A DNA stretch of 64,000 nucleotides from AWTP1-13 sp963840075. Lineage in GTDB: Bacteria; Pseudomonadota; Alphaproteobacteria; Rhizobiales; Hyphomicrobiaceae. Of the stretch, positions 1-8,412 are shown piece by piece. The notes beneath the pieces are model-generated. The model saw only the letters and a list, made by a program, of their open reading frames with translations, did not search any database and had not been told where the DNA came from. How positions within the stretch are numbered: position 1 is the first letter of the stretch; each line of letters opens with the position of its first letter. Made by a program: the position numbers and the translations under genes. Where the stretch lies: NCBI GenBank assembly GCA_963840075.1, contig CAWIXS010000001.1, forward strand, positions 124,001-188,000. Direction: 5' to 3'.

Positions 1-29
1 CGCCCTCGGTGCGTCCCGGAGAGTTGATC

Positions 30-773
30 ATGTGGAAACTGGCCGCGGCTGCTTTTGCGTTCATCCTGACGACCGGCGTCCTGCTCGGCCCCTCGACCGC
101 ACGCGCCGACGAAGGGCAGGTGGACCTGCTGCTCGTGCTCGCCGCGGACGTATCGCGCAGCGTCGACGACAGGGAGTTCAAGCTGCAACGCGAGGGCTTC
201 GCCAACGCCGTCGTCGACCCGCGCGTGGTGCGGGCCATGACGGTGGGCCCCACCGGCCGCATCGCCGTGGTGTTCGTCGAATGGGCCAGCGAGTTCGAGC
301 AGAGGGTGGTCGTCGACTGGACGGTGGTTGCGAGCGCCAAGGATGCCGAGGCGCTGGCCGCGCGCATCCGGGGAGCGCCGCGCTCCTTCTGGGGGCGCAC
401 GTCGATCAGCTCGGCCATCGACTTCAGCATGGCTCTGCTCGCGCGCAGCCCGTTCCAGGGCGAGCGCAAGGTCATCGACATCTCCGGCGACGGCGTCAAC
501 AACAGTGGGCCCGACGTCACCGCCGCGCGCGACGCCGCCATCGCCAAGAACGTGACCATCAACGGCCTGGTGATCCTGAGCGAGGAGCCGCTCCCCACCA
601 ACCCGACGCACACCCACCCCCCCGGCGGCCTCAAGGCCTACTACGAGCGCAGCGTGATCGGCGGCCCGGGCGCGTTCGCCCTGGAGGCGAAGAATTTCGC
701 GTCCTTCGGCCAGCTGCTCATCAGCAAACTCATCAAGGAGATTGCCGGACTGGCCGACCGGCCTCACACCTAG
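30..773 (+). CDS. DUF1194 (von Willebrand A-like) secreted protein
   Basis: A 247-residue protein with a signal peptide (hydrophobic run AAAAFAFILTTGVLL, cleavage near ARADEG) followed by a DUF1194 domain. The motif LVLAADVSRSVDD at the start of the mature part is the D-x-S-x-S metal-site pattern of von Willebrand A folds, and DISGDGVNNSG further on is the second conserved strand of DUF1194. The exported product is probably a periplasmic metal-dependent adhesion-like protein; its ligand is unknown. ATG at 30 is chosen because GGAGAG lies six bases upstream; a GTG at 9 would add seven residues and spoil the signal peptide. What lies upstream is cut off by the window edge. Confidence 0.85.
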   Translation: MWKLAAAAFAFILTTGVLLGPSTARADEGQVDLLLVLAADVSRSVDDREFKLQREGFANAVVDPRVVRAMTVGPTGRIAVVFVEWASEFEQRVVVDWTVVASAKDAEALAARIRGAPRSFWGRTSISSAIDFSMALLARSPFQGERKVIDISGDGVNNSGPDVTAARDAAIAKNVTINGLVILSEEPLPTNPTHTHPPGGLKAYYERSVIGGPGAFALEAKNFASFGQLLISKLIKEIAGLADRPHT

Positions 774-1758
774 CTTGGGCCGGCCGGCTTCCCCTCCCCC
801 ATGCGACGAGCGGCCTCCTGCCCCCACGCGGCTACGCGATCACACAAGGAATGGGGCTTGCTGCCGGCAGACGTTCCCGAGCAATGCCGGAGTCGAGTCT
901 GGTCAACCTCCAGGCTTCCCCTCGACGGGTGGCCTTCCCGATCGGGCTGCTGCTTGTGCCAGGAGTGGACGTGCCTTCCTCAGGCTACAGCAGTCTTCGC
1001 GAGTCTTCGCGCGCCGTCCGCGAGCGTCTGGCCTCTCAGGCGACCTCCGCTCGCGCGTAGCGCCCCGGAGGCTGGCCGACGTGGCGGCTGAAGGCGGCGC
1101 TGAAGGTGCTCGCCGAGCTGTAGCCGACGCGTTCGGCGACTGCAGCGAGCCCGGGCTCCTCGCGGTGGAGCGAGGCCGTGTGGCGTGCCGCGAACGATCT
1201 GTCCGGGCAGCTCCGCTTCCCGGCGGGTCCCGACGCCGTGGCGCTGGCTCAATCCGCGTGCGGCAAGCGCCACCCCGAAAGCATTTCCGACGCCGGCGCG
1301 GCGCTTCCCCCATCAATTCCTTGACTGGCTGGCATCTCTGTTTTCCCGAACAGCAAGCTCGATCTTGAAAGTCGGCCTTGATAGGGGAGGGGGGACCGCA
1401 TTTGCCGTCTCCGGGGAATGGCGTTTCAAGCGGGAGCGCAGCTGCGCGCCGCCATTGCGTGTCAGGGTGGCTGACAAAAAACCATCCCACGGTTCGGGGA
1501 AAAAATGGTCGCGTTTTTCTTTTTATGCGCTAGGATTGTTTTTCAGGAGGAAATATTTCTATCTAGTACTACAGCCTGCACGCGAGCGGGGCCTGGGTGG
1601 CGTGACGCCTGTCTGGCACCCGAGTCTGGCACCCGAGGCCCGCTGCGCAAGGCTTCGTACAGAGCCCCGGCATCGCACTGCCGGGTCATTTTGGGACACA
1701 TCTCGACGGCCTCGAGCTTGCGCTTGGGAACGCGGAAACACCAGACAAGAGCCATGAG
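774..1758. other. Long non-coding stretch before cysG
   Basis: No intact gene is supported here. The open frames are opposite-strand artefacts of high GC, except for an AraC fragment on the minus strand (listed separately). The only AT-rich block, about 1500-1570 (runs of T, AGGAGGAAATATTT), is the best candidate for a promoter or leader of cysG, but no clear -35/-10 pair or known riboswitch fold could be assigned. Confidence 0.5.
1036..1200 (-). pseudogene. AraC-family regulator remnant (C-terminal HTH only)
   Basis: Reading the minus strand into a TGA at 1036-1038 gives a peptide with VAERVGYSSASTFSAAFSRH then VGQPPGRYAR. This is the second helix-turn-helix of the AraC/XylS DNA-binding domain with its usual C-terminal signature. 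No cupin domain, first HTH or start codon continues upstream in the same frame, so only about 50 residues of a roughly 300-residue regulator remain. It is probably a decayed gene; the original target is unknown. Confidence 0.75.
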
Positions 1759-3243
1759 ATGCCCCCCAGGCCGATGCGATACTTCCCCGTCTTTGCCGAC
1801 CTCGCCGACGCCGACGTGCTCGTCGTCGGCGGCGGCGAGCAGGCCGCGCAGAAGGTGCGGCTGCTCTGCAGGACCGAGGCGCGGGTGACGGTGGTGGCCG
1901 AGACGGCGACCGACGAGCTCGTCGGACTCGGCCAGCAGGGCGCAATCTCGCTTGCTCTGCGCCGCTTCGAGGCCCGCGACGCAGAGGGCATGCGCCTCGT
2001 CTGTGCTGCCACGGGCGACCGTCCTCTGAATGCGCGCGTTGCCCGGGCGGCCAGGGCGGAGGGCGTCCCCGTCAATGTCGTCGACGGCCCGGAGCTTTCC
2101 ACCTTCCTCATGCCGGCGATCGTCGATCGCGCGCCGGTGACGGTGGCAATCGGCACCGAGGGCGCGGCACCGGTTCTGGCGCGCGCGATCAGGAGCAGGC
2201 TCGACGCGCTGCTGCCGGCCAACCTCGGCACGCTCGCCAGCCGGGCGCAGGGCCTGCGCAGGCTGGTTGCCAAGGCGATCCCCGACGCGCGCGGGCGCCG
2301 CCGCCTGTGGGAGCGGCTGCTGCAGGGGCCCTTCCGCCGCGCCGTTCTGGGCGGGGCCGAGGCCGAGGCCGACAGGATCCTCGAGGCCGAGCTGCAGGGT
2401 GCCGCGGCGCCCACGACCGGCCGTGTGTCGCTCATCGGCTGCGGTCCCGGCGACCCCGACCTTCTCACGCTGAAGGCGCTGCAGCGCCTGCAGGAGGCGG
2501 ACGTGCTGGTCGTCGACCGCCTGGTCAATCCGCAGGTGCTGGACTACGCGCGGCGCGATGCCGAGCGCATCCTCGTCGGCAAGACGCCTGGCGGCCCGGC
2601 CACGTCGCAGGCCGAGATCAACCGCATCCTGGTGCGCGAGGCCTCGTCAGGCAAGGTCGTGGCCCGGCTGAAGGGCGGCGACCCCCTCGTCTTCGGCCGC
2701 GCGGCGGAGGAGATGGCGGCCCTGCAGCAGGCCGGCATTGCCGTCGAGATCGTGCCCGGCGTGACGGCCGCGCATGCGTGCGCCGCGCGCGTCGGGCTGC
2801 CGCTGACGCTGCGCCAGCGCGTGCGCCAGCTCTCGCTCGTGACCGGCGCCACCGCGGACGCCGACCTGGGCCTCGACTGGCGGGGGCTCTCCGCCAAGGG
2901 CGCCGCACTCGCGATCTACATGGGCGTCGGCAACGCCCCCCTGATCCGCGGCAATCTGCTCGCCGCCGGTGCGCAGCCGGAGACGCCGGTGGTGGTCGTG
3001 GAGAACGGCACGCGCGATGCCGAGCGCGCCGTCGCCACCACCCTGCAGGACCTTACCGACTGCGTCGCCCACCTGGAGATCGCGCATCCCGCCGTGATTT
3101 TCGTCGGCCTCGACTGGGCGAGCGCGGGCCTGGAGCAGCCCGAGGCCGTCCTGACCTGGCGCCGCCAGCGCCCGGCGGGGAGAAGCCAGGCCCCGGCCAC
3201 CCTCGACGCCATCGCCAAGGCAGACCCGAAGGCATACCCATGA
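1759..3243 (+). CDS. cysG: Siroheme synthase (multifunctional CysG)
   Basis: A 494-residue fusion enzyme that makes siroheme, the cofactor of sulfite reductase, from uroporphyrinogen III. Residues 1 to about 200 form the precorrin-2 dehydrogenase/ferrochelatase module, with the NAD-binding motif VVGGGEQAA near residues 21-29. Residues from about 220 form the uroporphyrinogen-III methyltransferase module, with LIGCGPGDPDLLTLKA and GGDPLVFGR (about 306-314) contacting S-adenosylmethionine. Length and domain order match classical CysG. The stop overlaps the next start (ATGA), so it leads the sulfite-reduction operon. An internal ATG at 1774 (MRYFPVF) is an alternative start. Confidence 0.96.
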   Translation: MPPRPMRYFPVFADLADADVLVVGGGEQAAQKVRLLCRTEARVTVVAETATDELVGLGQQGAISLALRRFEARDAEGMRLVCAATGDRPLNARVARAARAEGVPVNVVDGPELSTFLMPAIVDRAPVTVAIGTEGAAPVLARAIRSRLDALLPANLGTLASRAQGLRRLVAKAIPDARGRRRLWERLLQGPFRRAVLGGAEAEADRILEAELQGAAAPTTGRVSLIGCGPGDPDLLTLKALQRLQEADVLVVDRLVNPQVLDYARRDAERILVGKTPGGPATSQAEINRILVREASSGKVVARLKGGDPLVFGRAAEEMAALQQAGIAVEIVPGVTAAHACAARVGLPLTLRQRVRQLSLVTGATADADLGLDWRGLSAKGAALAIYMGVGNAPLIRGNLLAAGAQPETPVVVVENGTRDAERAVATTLQDLTDCVAHLEIAHPAVIFVGLDWASAGLEQPEAVLTWRRQRPAGRSQAPATLDAIAKADPKAYP

Positions 3244-3707
3244 GCAAGCGCACCCCCGCCGCCTCCGTGCTGACGGCCAATCGGCTGCACGACGGCATTG
3301 TCGTGTTCCTGGGCAGCGACGGCGCATGGGTGGAGGAGATCGACGGTGCCGCCGTCGCCCGCTCTTCCGAGGAGGCGCGCGAGCTGCAGGTCCACGGCGC
3401 CCGCGACTCGGCGCGCAATCTGGTGGTCGAGCCTTACCTTGCGGAGGTGCGCGAGATCGGCGGGCGCCTCCTTCCCGTGCGTCAGCGCGAGCGCATGCGC
3501 GTCGACGGCCCGAGCATTCTCGACGACGTGCCGGGGTATTCCCCCTCTCCCCGCGCAACGCCGACCCTGCCTCGCGCTCCGACAGCGCGGGGAGAGGGTC
3601 GGGGTGAGGGGCGGGGGCAAGCTCCGACGTCGGCGATTGTCGCTGCCCCTCACCCTAGCCCTCTCCCCGCAAGCGGGGAGAGGGAACCGGGCGCGGAGGC
3701 CGCCTGA
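3240..3707 (+). CDS. DUF2849 protein with repeat-derived C-terminus
   Basis: A small protein found between cysG and cysI in many Rhizobiales; probably an accessory to sulfite reduction, biochemical role unknown. The first about 100 residues (ASVLTANRLHDGIVVFLGSD through ILDDVPGY) are the DUF2849 domain. From nucleotide 3541 the frame runs straight into a 144-bp palindromic element and is translated as a Pro/Arg/Gly-rich tail (SPSPRATP, PTARGEGRGEG, PHPSPLPASGERE) of about 50 residues before a TGA at 3705. The tail is not part of the family domain and is best explained by in-frame insertion of the repeat. Overlaps cysG by 4 bp and cysI by 1 bp (TGATG), so the genes are translationally coupled. 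Confidence 0.85.
   Translation: MSKRTPAASVLTANRLHDGIVVFLGSDGAWVEEIDGAAVARSSEEARELQVHGARDSARNLVVEPYLAEVREIGGRLLPVRQRERMRVDGPSILDDVPGYSPSPRATPTLPRAPTARGEGRGEGRGQAPTSAIVAAPHPSPLPASGEREPGAEAA
3541..3684. repeat. Palindromic element, family B copy 1 (inside DUF2849 gene)
   Basis: About 144 bp built from two hairpins of CCCTCTCCCCGC / GCGGGGAGAGGG, separated by GGGTGAGGGGC / GCCCCTCACCC arms. It is closely similar to 5358-5502, shorter in 19252-19370 and looser in 17398-17578. Here it lies within an open reading frame and is read through without a stop. Confidence 0.9.
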
Positions 3708-5347
3708 TGTATCGCTACGACGAGTTCGATGCCGAGTTCGTGCGCCAGCGCACGGCGCAGTTCCGCGACCAGGTGGCGCGGCGCCTCTCCGGCGAGCTCA
3801 ACGAGGACGAGTTCAAGCCGCTGCGGCTGCGCAACGGCGTCTACCTGCAGCTGCACGCCTACATGCTGCGCATCGCCGTTCCCTACGGCACGCTGTCCTC
3901 GCGCCAGCTGCGCAAGCTCGCCCACATCGCCCGCACCTGGGACCGCGGCACCGGCCATTTCACGACGCGCCAGAACCTGCAGTTCAATTGGCCCGGGCTC
4001 TCCGACATCCCCGACATCCTCGACGAGCTGGCCGAGGTCGAGATGCACGCCATCCAGACCTCGGGCAACTGCATCCGCAACGTCACCGCCGATCATTTCG
4101 CCGGCGCCGCCGCCGACGAGGTGGCCGATCCGCGCCCCTATGCGGAGATCATCCGCCAGTGGTCGTCGCTGCACCCCGAGTTCAACTGGCTGCCGCGCAA
4201 GTTCAAGGTCGGCGTGACGGGGTCGGAGCACGACCGCGCCGCCATCAAGACGCACGACGTAGGCCTGCATCTGAAGCGCCTGGCCGACGGCCGCCTCGGC
4301 TTTGCCGTATGGGTCGGCGGCGGCCAGGGACGCTCACCGTTCCTCGCCAAGCTGATCCGCGACGACCTGCCCGAGCAGGACCTGCTGAGCTATCTCGAGG
4401 CGGTCCTGCGCGTCTACAACCTGCACGGCCGGCGCGACAACATCTACAAGGCGCGCATCAAGATCCTGGTGCACGACCTCGGCGCCGAGGCGTTGGCCGC
4501 CCAGGTGGAGGAGGAGTGGCGGCGCATCCGCGACGGCGTCCTCAAGCTGCCGCAGGCCGAGATCGACCGCATCCGGGCCTATTTCGCGCCTCCAGCGTAC
4601 GACGCGCGTCCGGCCCCGGCGGCGCTGCGCGATCCCGATCGCGCCTTCGACCGCTGGGTGGCGCGCAACACGCATGCCCACAAGCAGCCGGGCTACGCCA
4701 TCGTCACCATCTCGCTGAAGCCGATCGGCGGCATCCCGGGCGACGCCAGCGCCGCGCAGATGGACGCCATCGCCGATCTCGCCGAGCGCTGCTCCTGCGA
4801 CGAGCTGCGCGTCACCCACGAGCAGAACCTGGTGCTGCCGCACGTGCGCTCGGGCGATCTGTGGGCGGTGTACGAGGGGTTGAAGGCGATCGGCCTCGCC
4901 GAGGGCAACGCCGGGCTCGTCACCGACATGATCGCCTGCCCCGGCCTCGACTACTGCGCGCTTGCCAACGCCCGCTCGATCCCCATCGCCCAGCGCATCT
5001 CGGAGCGCCTGGCTGCGCGCCAGGACGAGATCGGCGACCTCAAGATCAAGATTTCCGGCTGCATCAACGCCTGCGGCCACCATCACGTCGGGCACATCGG
5101 CATCCTGGGCGTGGAGAAGCGCGGGGAGGAGCTCTACCAGCTCCTGCTCGGCGGCTCCGGCGCCGAGGACGCGGCACTGGGCGACATCGCCGGTCCAGGC
5201 TTCGGACCGGAGGGGATCGTCGATGCCGTGGAAAAGGTGGTGGACACGTATCTCGAGCTTCGTGCCGGACCGCAGGAGCCGTTTCTCACCGCCTACCGGC
5301 GCCTCGGCGCCGCCCCCTTCAAGGACGCCCTCTATGCCGCCGCTTGA
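3707..5347 (+). CDS. cysI: Nitrite/sulfite reductase hemoprotein (CysI-like)
   Basis: A 546-residue siroheme/[4Fe-4S] reductase converting sulfite to sulfide in the cytoplasm (a nitrite substrate cannot be excluded by sequence). The four cluster and siroheme ligands are present: CPGLDYC (Cys411, Cys417) and CINAC (Cys452, Cys456). The ferredoxin-like repeat HFTTRQNLQFNW and its second-half counterpart RVTHEQNLVLPHV are both seen, as is the tail GPEGIVDAVEKVVDTYL. ATG overlaps the preceding stop by one base. Siroheme would come from the adjacent cysG product. The cysH and cysD/N genes are not in the visible window. Confidence 0.95.
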   Translation: MYRYDEFDAEFVRQRTAQFRDQVARRLSGELNEDEFKPLRLRNGVYLQLHAYMLRIAVPYGTLSSRQLRKLAHIARTWDRGTGHFTTRQNLQFNWPGLSDIPDILDELAEVEMHAIQTSGNCIRNVTADHFAGAAADEVADPRPYAEIIRQWSSLHPEFNWLPRKFKVGVTGSEHDRAAIKTHDVGLHLKRLADGRLGFAVWVGGGQGRSPFLAKLIRDDLPEQDLLSYLEAVLRVYNLHGRRDNIYKARIKILVHDLGAEALAAQVEEEWRRIRDGVLKLPQAEIDRIRAYFAPPAYDARPAPAALRDPDRAFDRWVARNTHAHKQPGYAIVTISLKPIGGIPGDASAAQMDAIADLAERCSCDELRVTHEQNLVLPHVRSGDLWAVYEGLKAIGLAEGNAGLVTDMIACPGLDYCALANARSIPIAQRISERLAARQDEIGDLKIKISGCINACGHHHVGHIGILGVEKRGEELYQLLLGGSGAEDAALGDIAGPGFGPEGIVDAVEKVVDTYLELRAGPQEPFLTAYRRLGAAPFKDALYAAA

Positions 5348-6048
5348 CGAGGGATCTCCCTCTCCCCGCGCAACGCCGGCCGCGCCACACGCTCCAACAG
5401 CGCGGGGAGAGGGTTGGGGTGAGGGGCAGCCGCACACTCCGACGTTGGCGCAAGCTCCTGCCCCTCACCCTGACCCTCTCCCCGCTTCAGCGGGGAGAGG
5501 GGACAGGTCGGCGCCTGCGACTGCCGGGCGAGCCAGATCCAAACGGCCCGATCTGGCAAGGCGGCGCGTTCCACCGCGACGCGTGGACGAAGCTGGACGG
5601 CGAGGCTGTGCTGCCCGACGGCCCGGTCATCCTGCCCAAGACGCGCTGGCTCGCCGGGCGCGATACGCTCGCCGGCCGCAACGCGCCGCTGGGGCTGCTG
5701 ATCGCGCCGGGCGAGGCGCTCGACGACATCGCCGCCGATCTGCCGCGCTTCGCCCTGATCGCGCTCGCCTTCCCCAAGTTCACCGACGGCCGGGCCTATT
5801 CACTCGCGCGCCTGCTGCGCGAGAAGCACGGCTTCACGGGCGAGCTGCGCGCCGTCGGCAACGTGCTCTCCGACCAGCTCCGGTCCATGCGCCGGGTCGG
5901 CTTCGACAGCTTCGAGGTGACGCACGCCCCCACCCGCCGGGTGCTCGCCGAAGGCCGCATCCCCGAGGTGAAGCTCTATTACCAGCCCACCGGAACCGAT
6001 GCGCCGCCGGCCGCCACGCGTCCCTGGCTCCGGCGCAGCGCGGATTAG
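5334..6048 (+). pseudogene. DUF934 protein, interrupted by repeat and a one-base frameshift
   Basis: The last gene of the sulfite-reduction operon. The conserved DUF934 body (GGAFHRDAWTKL, LPDGPVILPKTRWLA, FPKFTDGRAYSLARLLRE, GNVLSDQLRSMRRVGFDSFE, VKLYYQP) ends at 6048. The natural start is ATG at 5334, overlapping the end of cysI, giving MPPLDEG. A 145-bp family B element follows at once and is open in that frame, as in DUF2849, but the body lies one frame further on, so one surplus base within or just after the element breaks the frame. A GTG at 5419 inside the element could alternatively start the body. Either a real lesion or a sequencing indel. DUF934 proteins are putative oxidoreductase partners of sulfite reductase. 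Confidence 0.7.
5358..5502. repeat. Palindromic element, family B copy 2 (inside DUF934 gene)
   Basis: About 145 bp with the same order of arms as the copy at 3541-3684: CCTCTCCCCGCG ... CGCGGGGAGAGGG, GGGTGAGGGGC ... GCCCCTCACCC, then a terminal CTCTCCCCGC / GCGGGGAGAG hairpin. It reads SPSPRATP and PTARGEGWGEG in the frame of the upstream ATG, the same peptide frame as copy 1. Confidence 0.9.
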
Positions 6049-6050
6049 AT

Positions 6051-6092
6051 GGTGTCAGAGCCTGCGCCCCGGCGCAGGCCGGGGCTGACACC
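6051..6092. repeat. Palindromic element, family A copy 1
   Basis: Outer arms GGTGTCAG and CTGACACC enclose an inner GC-rich hairpin (GCCTGCGCC / GGCGCAGGC). It starts three bases after the DUF934 stop, so it may also act as a transcription end signal. Confidence 0.85.
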
Positions 6093-6223
6093 ATGGCTCC
6101 AACGCCGGGTGCGAGGAGGTCGCCGGTAATCGGCCAAACCGGTCGAAGAACGCTTCGCGACCTTGCCTTGATGCTGGTATTCAGTCCTCCTGCGACCAAG
6201 CAGGAAGCTCAAGGGAGGACGCA

Positions 6224-7216
6224 ATGACACAGCTCAGCCGCCGCCACATGCTTGTCGGTGCCGGTGCAGCGACCGCCACAGCCGCGATTGGCTTGCACCT
6301 CGAAGTGCCACGGGCTCGCGCAGCCGCCCCACCCGCCGCCCGCCAGGCACCCGCCTTCTATCGCACCAAGGTCGGCGACTTCGAGGTGACGCAGATCGCC
6401 GACGGCGCCCGAACCTTCCCCATGCCACAAGGCTTCGTGCGCAACGTGTCGAGAGAGCAGGCCTTGGCTGCGTCACAGGCCGCTTACATGCCGGCGGGCA
6501 TGGTGACCGTCCCGTTCAACCCGGTGGTCATCAACACCGGCTCCAAGCTGGTCCTGATCGATGCCGGCTACGGCCCTGAGACGCTGCCCACGGCGGGTCT
6601 GCTCCCGGCCAACATGGCGGCGGCCGGCATCGATGCCCGCGCCATCGACATCGTCGTGCTGTCGCATCTGCATCCGGACCATGCCAACGGCATCAGGGAT
6701 GCCAGCGGCGGGCTCGCGTTTCCCAACGCCGAGATCAAGGTGCCGTCGGCCGACTGGGCGTTCTGGATGTCCGACGACAACATGGCCAGGGCGCAAGACA
6801 ACCCCATGATGAAGGCCTACTTCGCCAACACGCGCAAGGTCTTCGCCGGCCTGGCCGACCGCGTCGCCAGGTACGACTGGGGCCGCGAGGTGGCGCCCGG
6901 CATCACCGCGCTGGATACCAGCGGCCACACGCCCGGCCACACGTCGTTCGCGGTCTCCTCGGGGTCGGGCAAGATGCTGGTGCAGTCGGACGTGACCAAC
7001 ATCCCCGAGTTCTTCCTGCGCAACCCGGAGTGGCACGTGATGTTCGACGTCGACCCGGAAAAAGCCGTGCGTACGCGGCGCAGGTTCTACGACATGGCTG
7101 CCGCCGAGAAGACGCTGATTTCCGGCTTCCACTTCTCCTTCCCGTCGATGGGGTATGTCGAGAAGGATGGCACCAACTACCGATTGGTGCCCGTGCGCTG
7201 GGCGCCCGTGCTCTGA
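6224..7216 (+). CDS. Secreted metallo-beta-lactamase-fold hydrolase
   Basis: A 330-residue protein with a Tat-type leader (SRRHMLVGAGAATATAAIG) that implies folded export with bound metal. The metallo-beta-lactamase signature HLHPDH is at residues 148-153 (His148, His150, Asp152, His153), followed by SGHTPGHTSF and the late GFHFSFP. The family spans lactonases, glyoxalase II-like and quorum-quenching hydrolases; nothing here fixes the substrate. ATG at 6224 is preceded by GGGAGGA at good spacing. Monocistronic, with a family A palindrome four bases after its stop. Confidence 0.88.
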   Translation: MTQLSRRHMLVGAGAATATAAIGLHLEVPRARAAAPPAARQAPAFYRTKVGDFEVTQIADGARTFPMPQGFVRNVSREQALAASQAAYMPAGMVTVPFNPVVINTGSKLVLIDAGYGPETLPTAGLLPANMAAAGIDARAIDIVVLSHLHPDHANGIRDASGGLAFPNAEIKVPSADWAFWMSDDNMARAQDNPMMKAYFANTRKVFAGLADRVARYDWGREVAPGITALDTSGHTPGHTSFAVSSGSGKMLVQSDVTNIPEFFLRNPEWHVMFDVDPEKAVRTRRRFYDMAAAEKTLISGFHFSFPSMGYVEKDGTNYRLVPVRWAPVL

Positions 7217-7219
7217 AAC

Positions 7220-7246
7220 GGTGTCAGACCCTCCGGGTCTGACACC
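7220..7246. repeat. Palindromic element, family A copy 2
   Basis: A perfect 27-bp dyad: arms GGTGTCAGACC and GGTCTGACACC around CTCCG. It starts four bases after the metallo-hydrolase stop codon. Confidence 0.92.
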
Positions 7247-7251
7247 ATCAC

Positions 7252-7343
7252 ACCCGTCATCCCGGAAGCCGAGCCGCAGGCGAGGCTCCGGGACCTCGCC
7301 GTACGAGTTCGAGCCTTCCGAGGTCCCGGCTCGAAGCGCTGCC
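7252..7343. repeat. Palindromic element, family C copy 1
   Basis: About 92 bp beginning ACCCGTCATCCCGGAAGCCG, with inner arms GGGACCTCG and CGAGGTCCCGG. It replaces the C-terminal end of the SMR relic that follows. Other copies are at 20278-20390, 42351-42428 (inverted) and 57704-57792. Confidence 0.85.
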
Positions 7344-7344
7344 C

Positions 7345-7563
7345 GCCTTTGGCGTGCATCGCTCCGGCCGGGATCCACACGGCATAGGCGGTGCCGATGG
7401 GGAGCACCTGCAGGGCCTCGGTCAGCAGGTAGACGAAGATCGCGAGCAGCAGCACGGAGATCGCCGACCACAGCGGATTGGCGAAGCCGTCGGCCTTCTA
7501 CATCGCCAGCGCCCGGGCCACGTCAGCGAAGGCCGACACAACAAGGGCGATCCAGGCCAGGTT
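7345..7563 (-). pseudogene. Small multidrug resistance (SMR/EmrE-type) transporter relic
   Basis: The minus strand encodes NLAWIALVVSAFADVARALA, a TAG stop, KADGFANPLWSAISVLLLAI, FVYLLTEALQVLPIGTAYAV and WIPAG. LPIGTAYAVW is the hallmark of the second half of SMR transporters. The in-frame TAG and loss of everything after that motif, where a family C repeat begins, make it non-functional. The start is not identifiable. Confidence 0.8.
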
Positions 7564-7604
7564 GGTGACATGTCGACCATCTCTCTTGCCGGCGTTGGAG
7601 CCAT

Positions 7605-7646
7605 GGTGTCAGCCCCGGCCTGCGCCGGGGCGCAGGGTCTGACACC
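7605..7646. repeat. Palindromic element, family A copy 3
   Basis: Arms GGTGTCAG and CTGACACC around an inner CCCCGGCC / GGGGCGC segment. It abuts the last base of the downstream minus-strand GST stop codon. Confidence 0.85.
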
Positions 7647-8327
7647 TCACGATCGCATCATGGTGCGCAGGTGCGAGTCCTGGGCGGCGAGAAACCGCCG
7701 CAGGCGCTCGGGGTAGTCGGCCGCGACAGCCGAACGAACCGACGGCCGCAGCGCAAGGGCACGGCGCCACGCGCTGACCTTCGGCTTGCCCGCCAGGATG
7801 CCGAGGTCCGCGATCTCGTCGAGCATGTCGAAATAGCGGAACACCGGCCCGAAGGCCGCATCGACCAGGCTGAACCGCTCGCCCGCGAAGAACGGGCCCG
7901 CACCCAGGATCTCCTCGAGGCGTGCGAATTTCTCGGCAAGCGCCTGCCGCTTGCGCTCGAACAGCGCCGCGTCCGGCGTCGTCTCGATGGCGTAGATGTC
8001 GGCGAGGATCGCGGAGCCGAACTCGATCCAGGCGCGGTGCTCTGCGCGCTCGATTGCGTCACTCGGATGCAGCGCCGGCCCGCCCTCGGTCTCCTCGATG
8101 TACTCGCAGATGACGGCGCTCTCGAACAGCGCTGCCTCGTCCCGGCCGGGCCGCGCAACCCTGAGAAGCGGCACCTTGCCCAGGGGCGAGATGGCCTTGA
8201 ACCAGTCCGGCTTGGCAGCGAGATCGATCGAGACGCGCTCGAAGACGGTGCCTTTCTCGGCGAGCGCGATGGCCGCGCGCTGCACGAAGGGGCACAGATG
8301 GTGGCTGACGAGGGTCAGACGGGACAT
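7647..8327 (-). CDS. Glutathione S-transferase family protein
   Basis: A 226-residue cytoplasmic protein with an N-terminal thioredoxin-like domain (SRLTLVSHHLCPFVQRAA, Cys12 in CPF as in omega/glutaredoxin-like GSTs; SPLGKVPLL with the cis-proline; ESAVICEYIEE binding glutathione) and a C-terminal helical domain (FSLVDAAFGPVFRYFD). It probably conjugates or reduces electrophiles or disulfides with glutathione. ATG at 8327 is preferred to upstream ATGs (8340, 8435), which lie in or near the operator. It is divergent from marR and its -35/-10 straddle the MarR-type palindrome, so regulation by that neighbour is likely. Confidence 0.9.
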   Translation of the reverse strand: MSRLTLVSHHLCPFVQRAAIALAEKGTVFERVSIDLAAKPDWFKAISPLGKVPLLRVARPGRDEAALFESAVICEYIEETEGGPALHPSDAIERAEHRAWIEFGSAILADIYAIETTPDAALFERKRQALAEKFARLEEILGAGPFFAGERFSLVDAAFGPVFRYFDMLDEIADLGILAGKPKVSAWRRALALRPSVRSAVAADYPERLRRFLAAQDSHLRTMMRS

Positions 8328-8367
8328 GGCTCGCCTCATGGGTGTTGCATGCGTGGTTCTCATGATC

Positions 8368-8401
8368 AATGCGATTGCATTTATATAAATGCGATCGCAT
8401 T
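8368..8401. promoter_or_regulatory. Divergent operator and promoters between GST gene and marR
   Basis: A 30-bp dyad, TGCGATTGCATTTAT followed by ATAAATGCGATCGCA, with a single mismatched base pair. It lies between the likely GST -35 (TTGACG, minus strand, 8406-8411) and -10 (TATATA, 8382-8387; 18-bp spacer). A second weaker dyad, ATGCGAGCGCAT, lies at 8417-8428 over the marR promoter. The AT-rich centre and placement are typical of a MarR operator that shuts off both genes. Confidence 0.75.
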
Positions 8402-8412
8402 CAGTCGTCAAG

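Noticed and set aside
3298..6048. A 916-codon plus-strand open frame
   Set aside because: Only its last about 180 codons are real (DUF934). The rest is out of frame with cysI and DUF2849.
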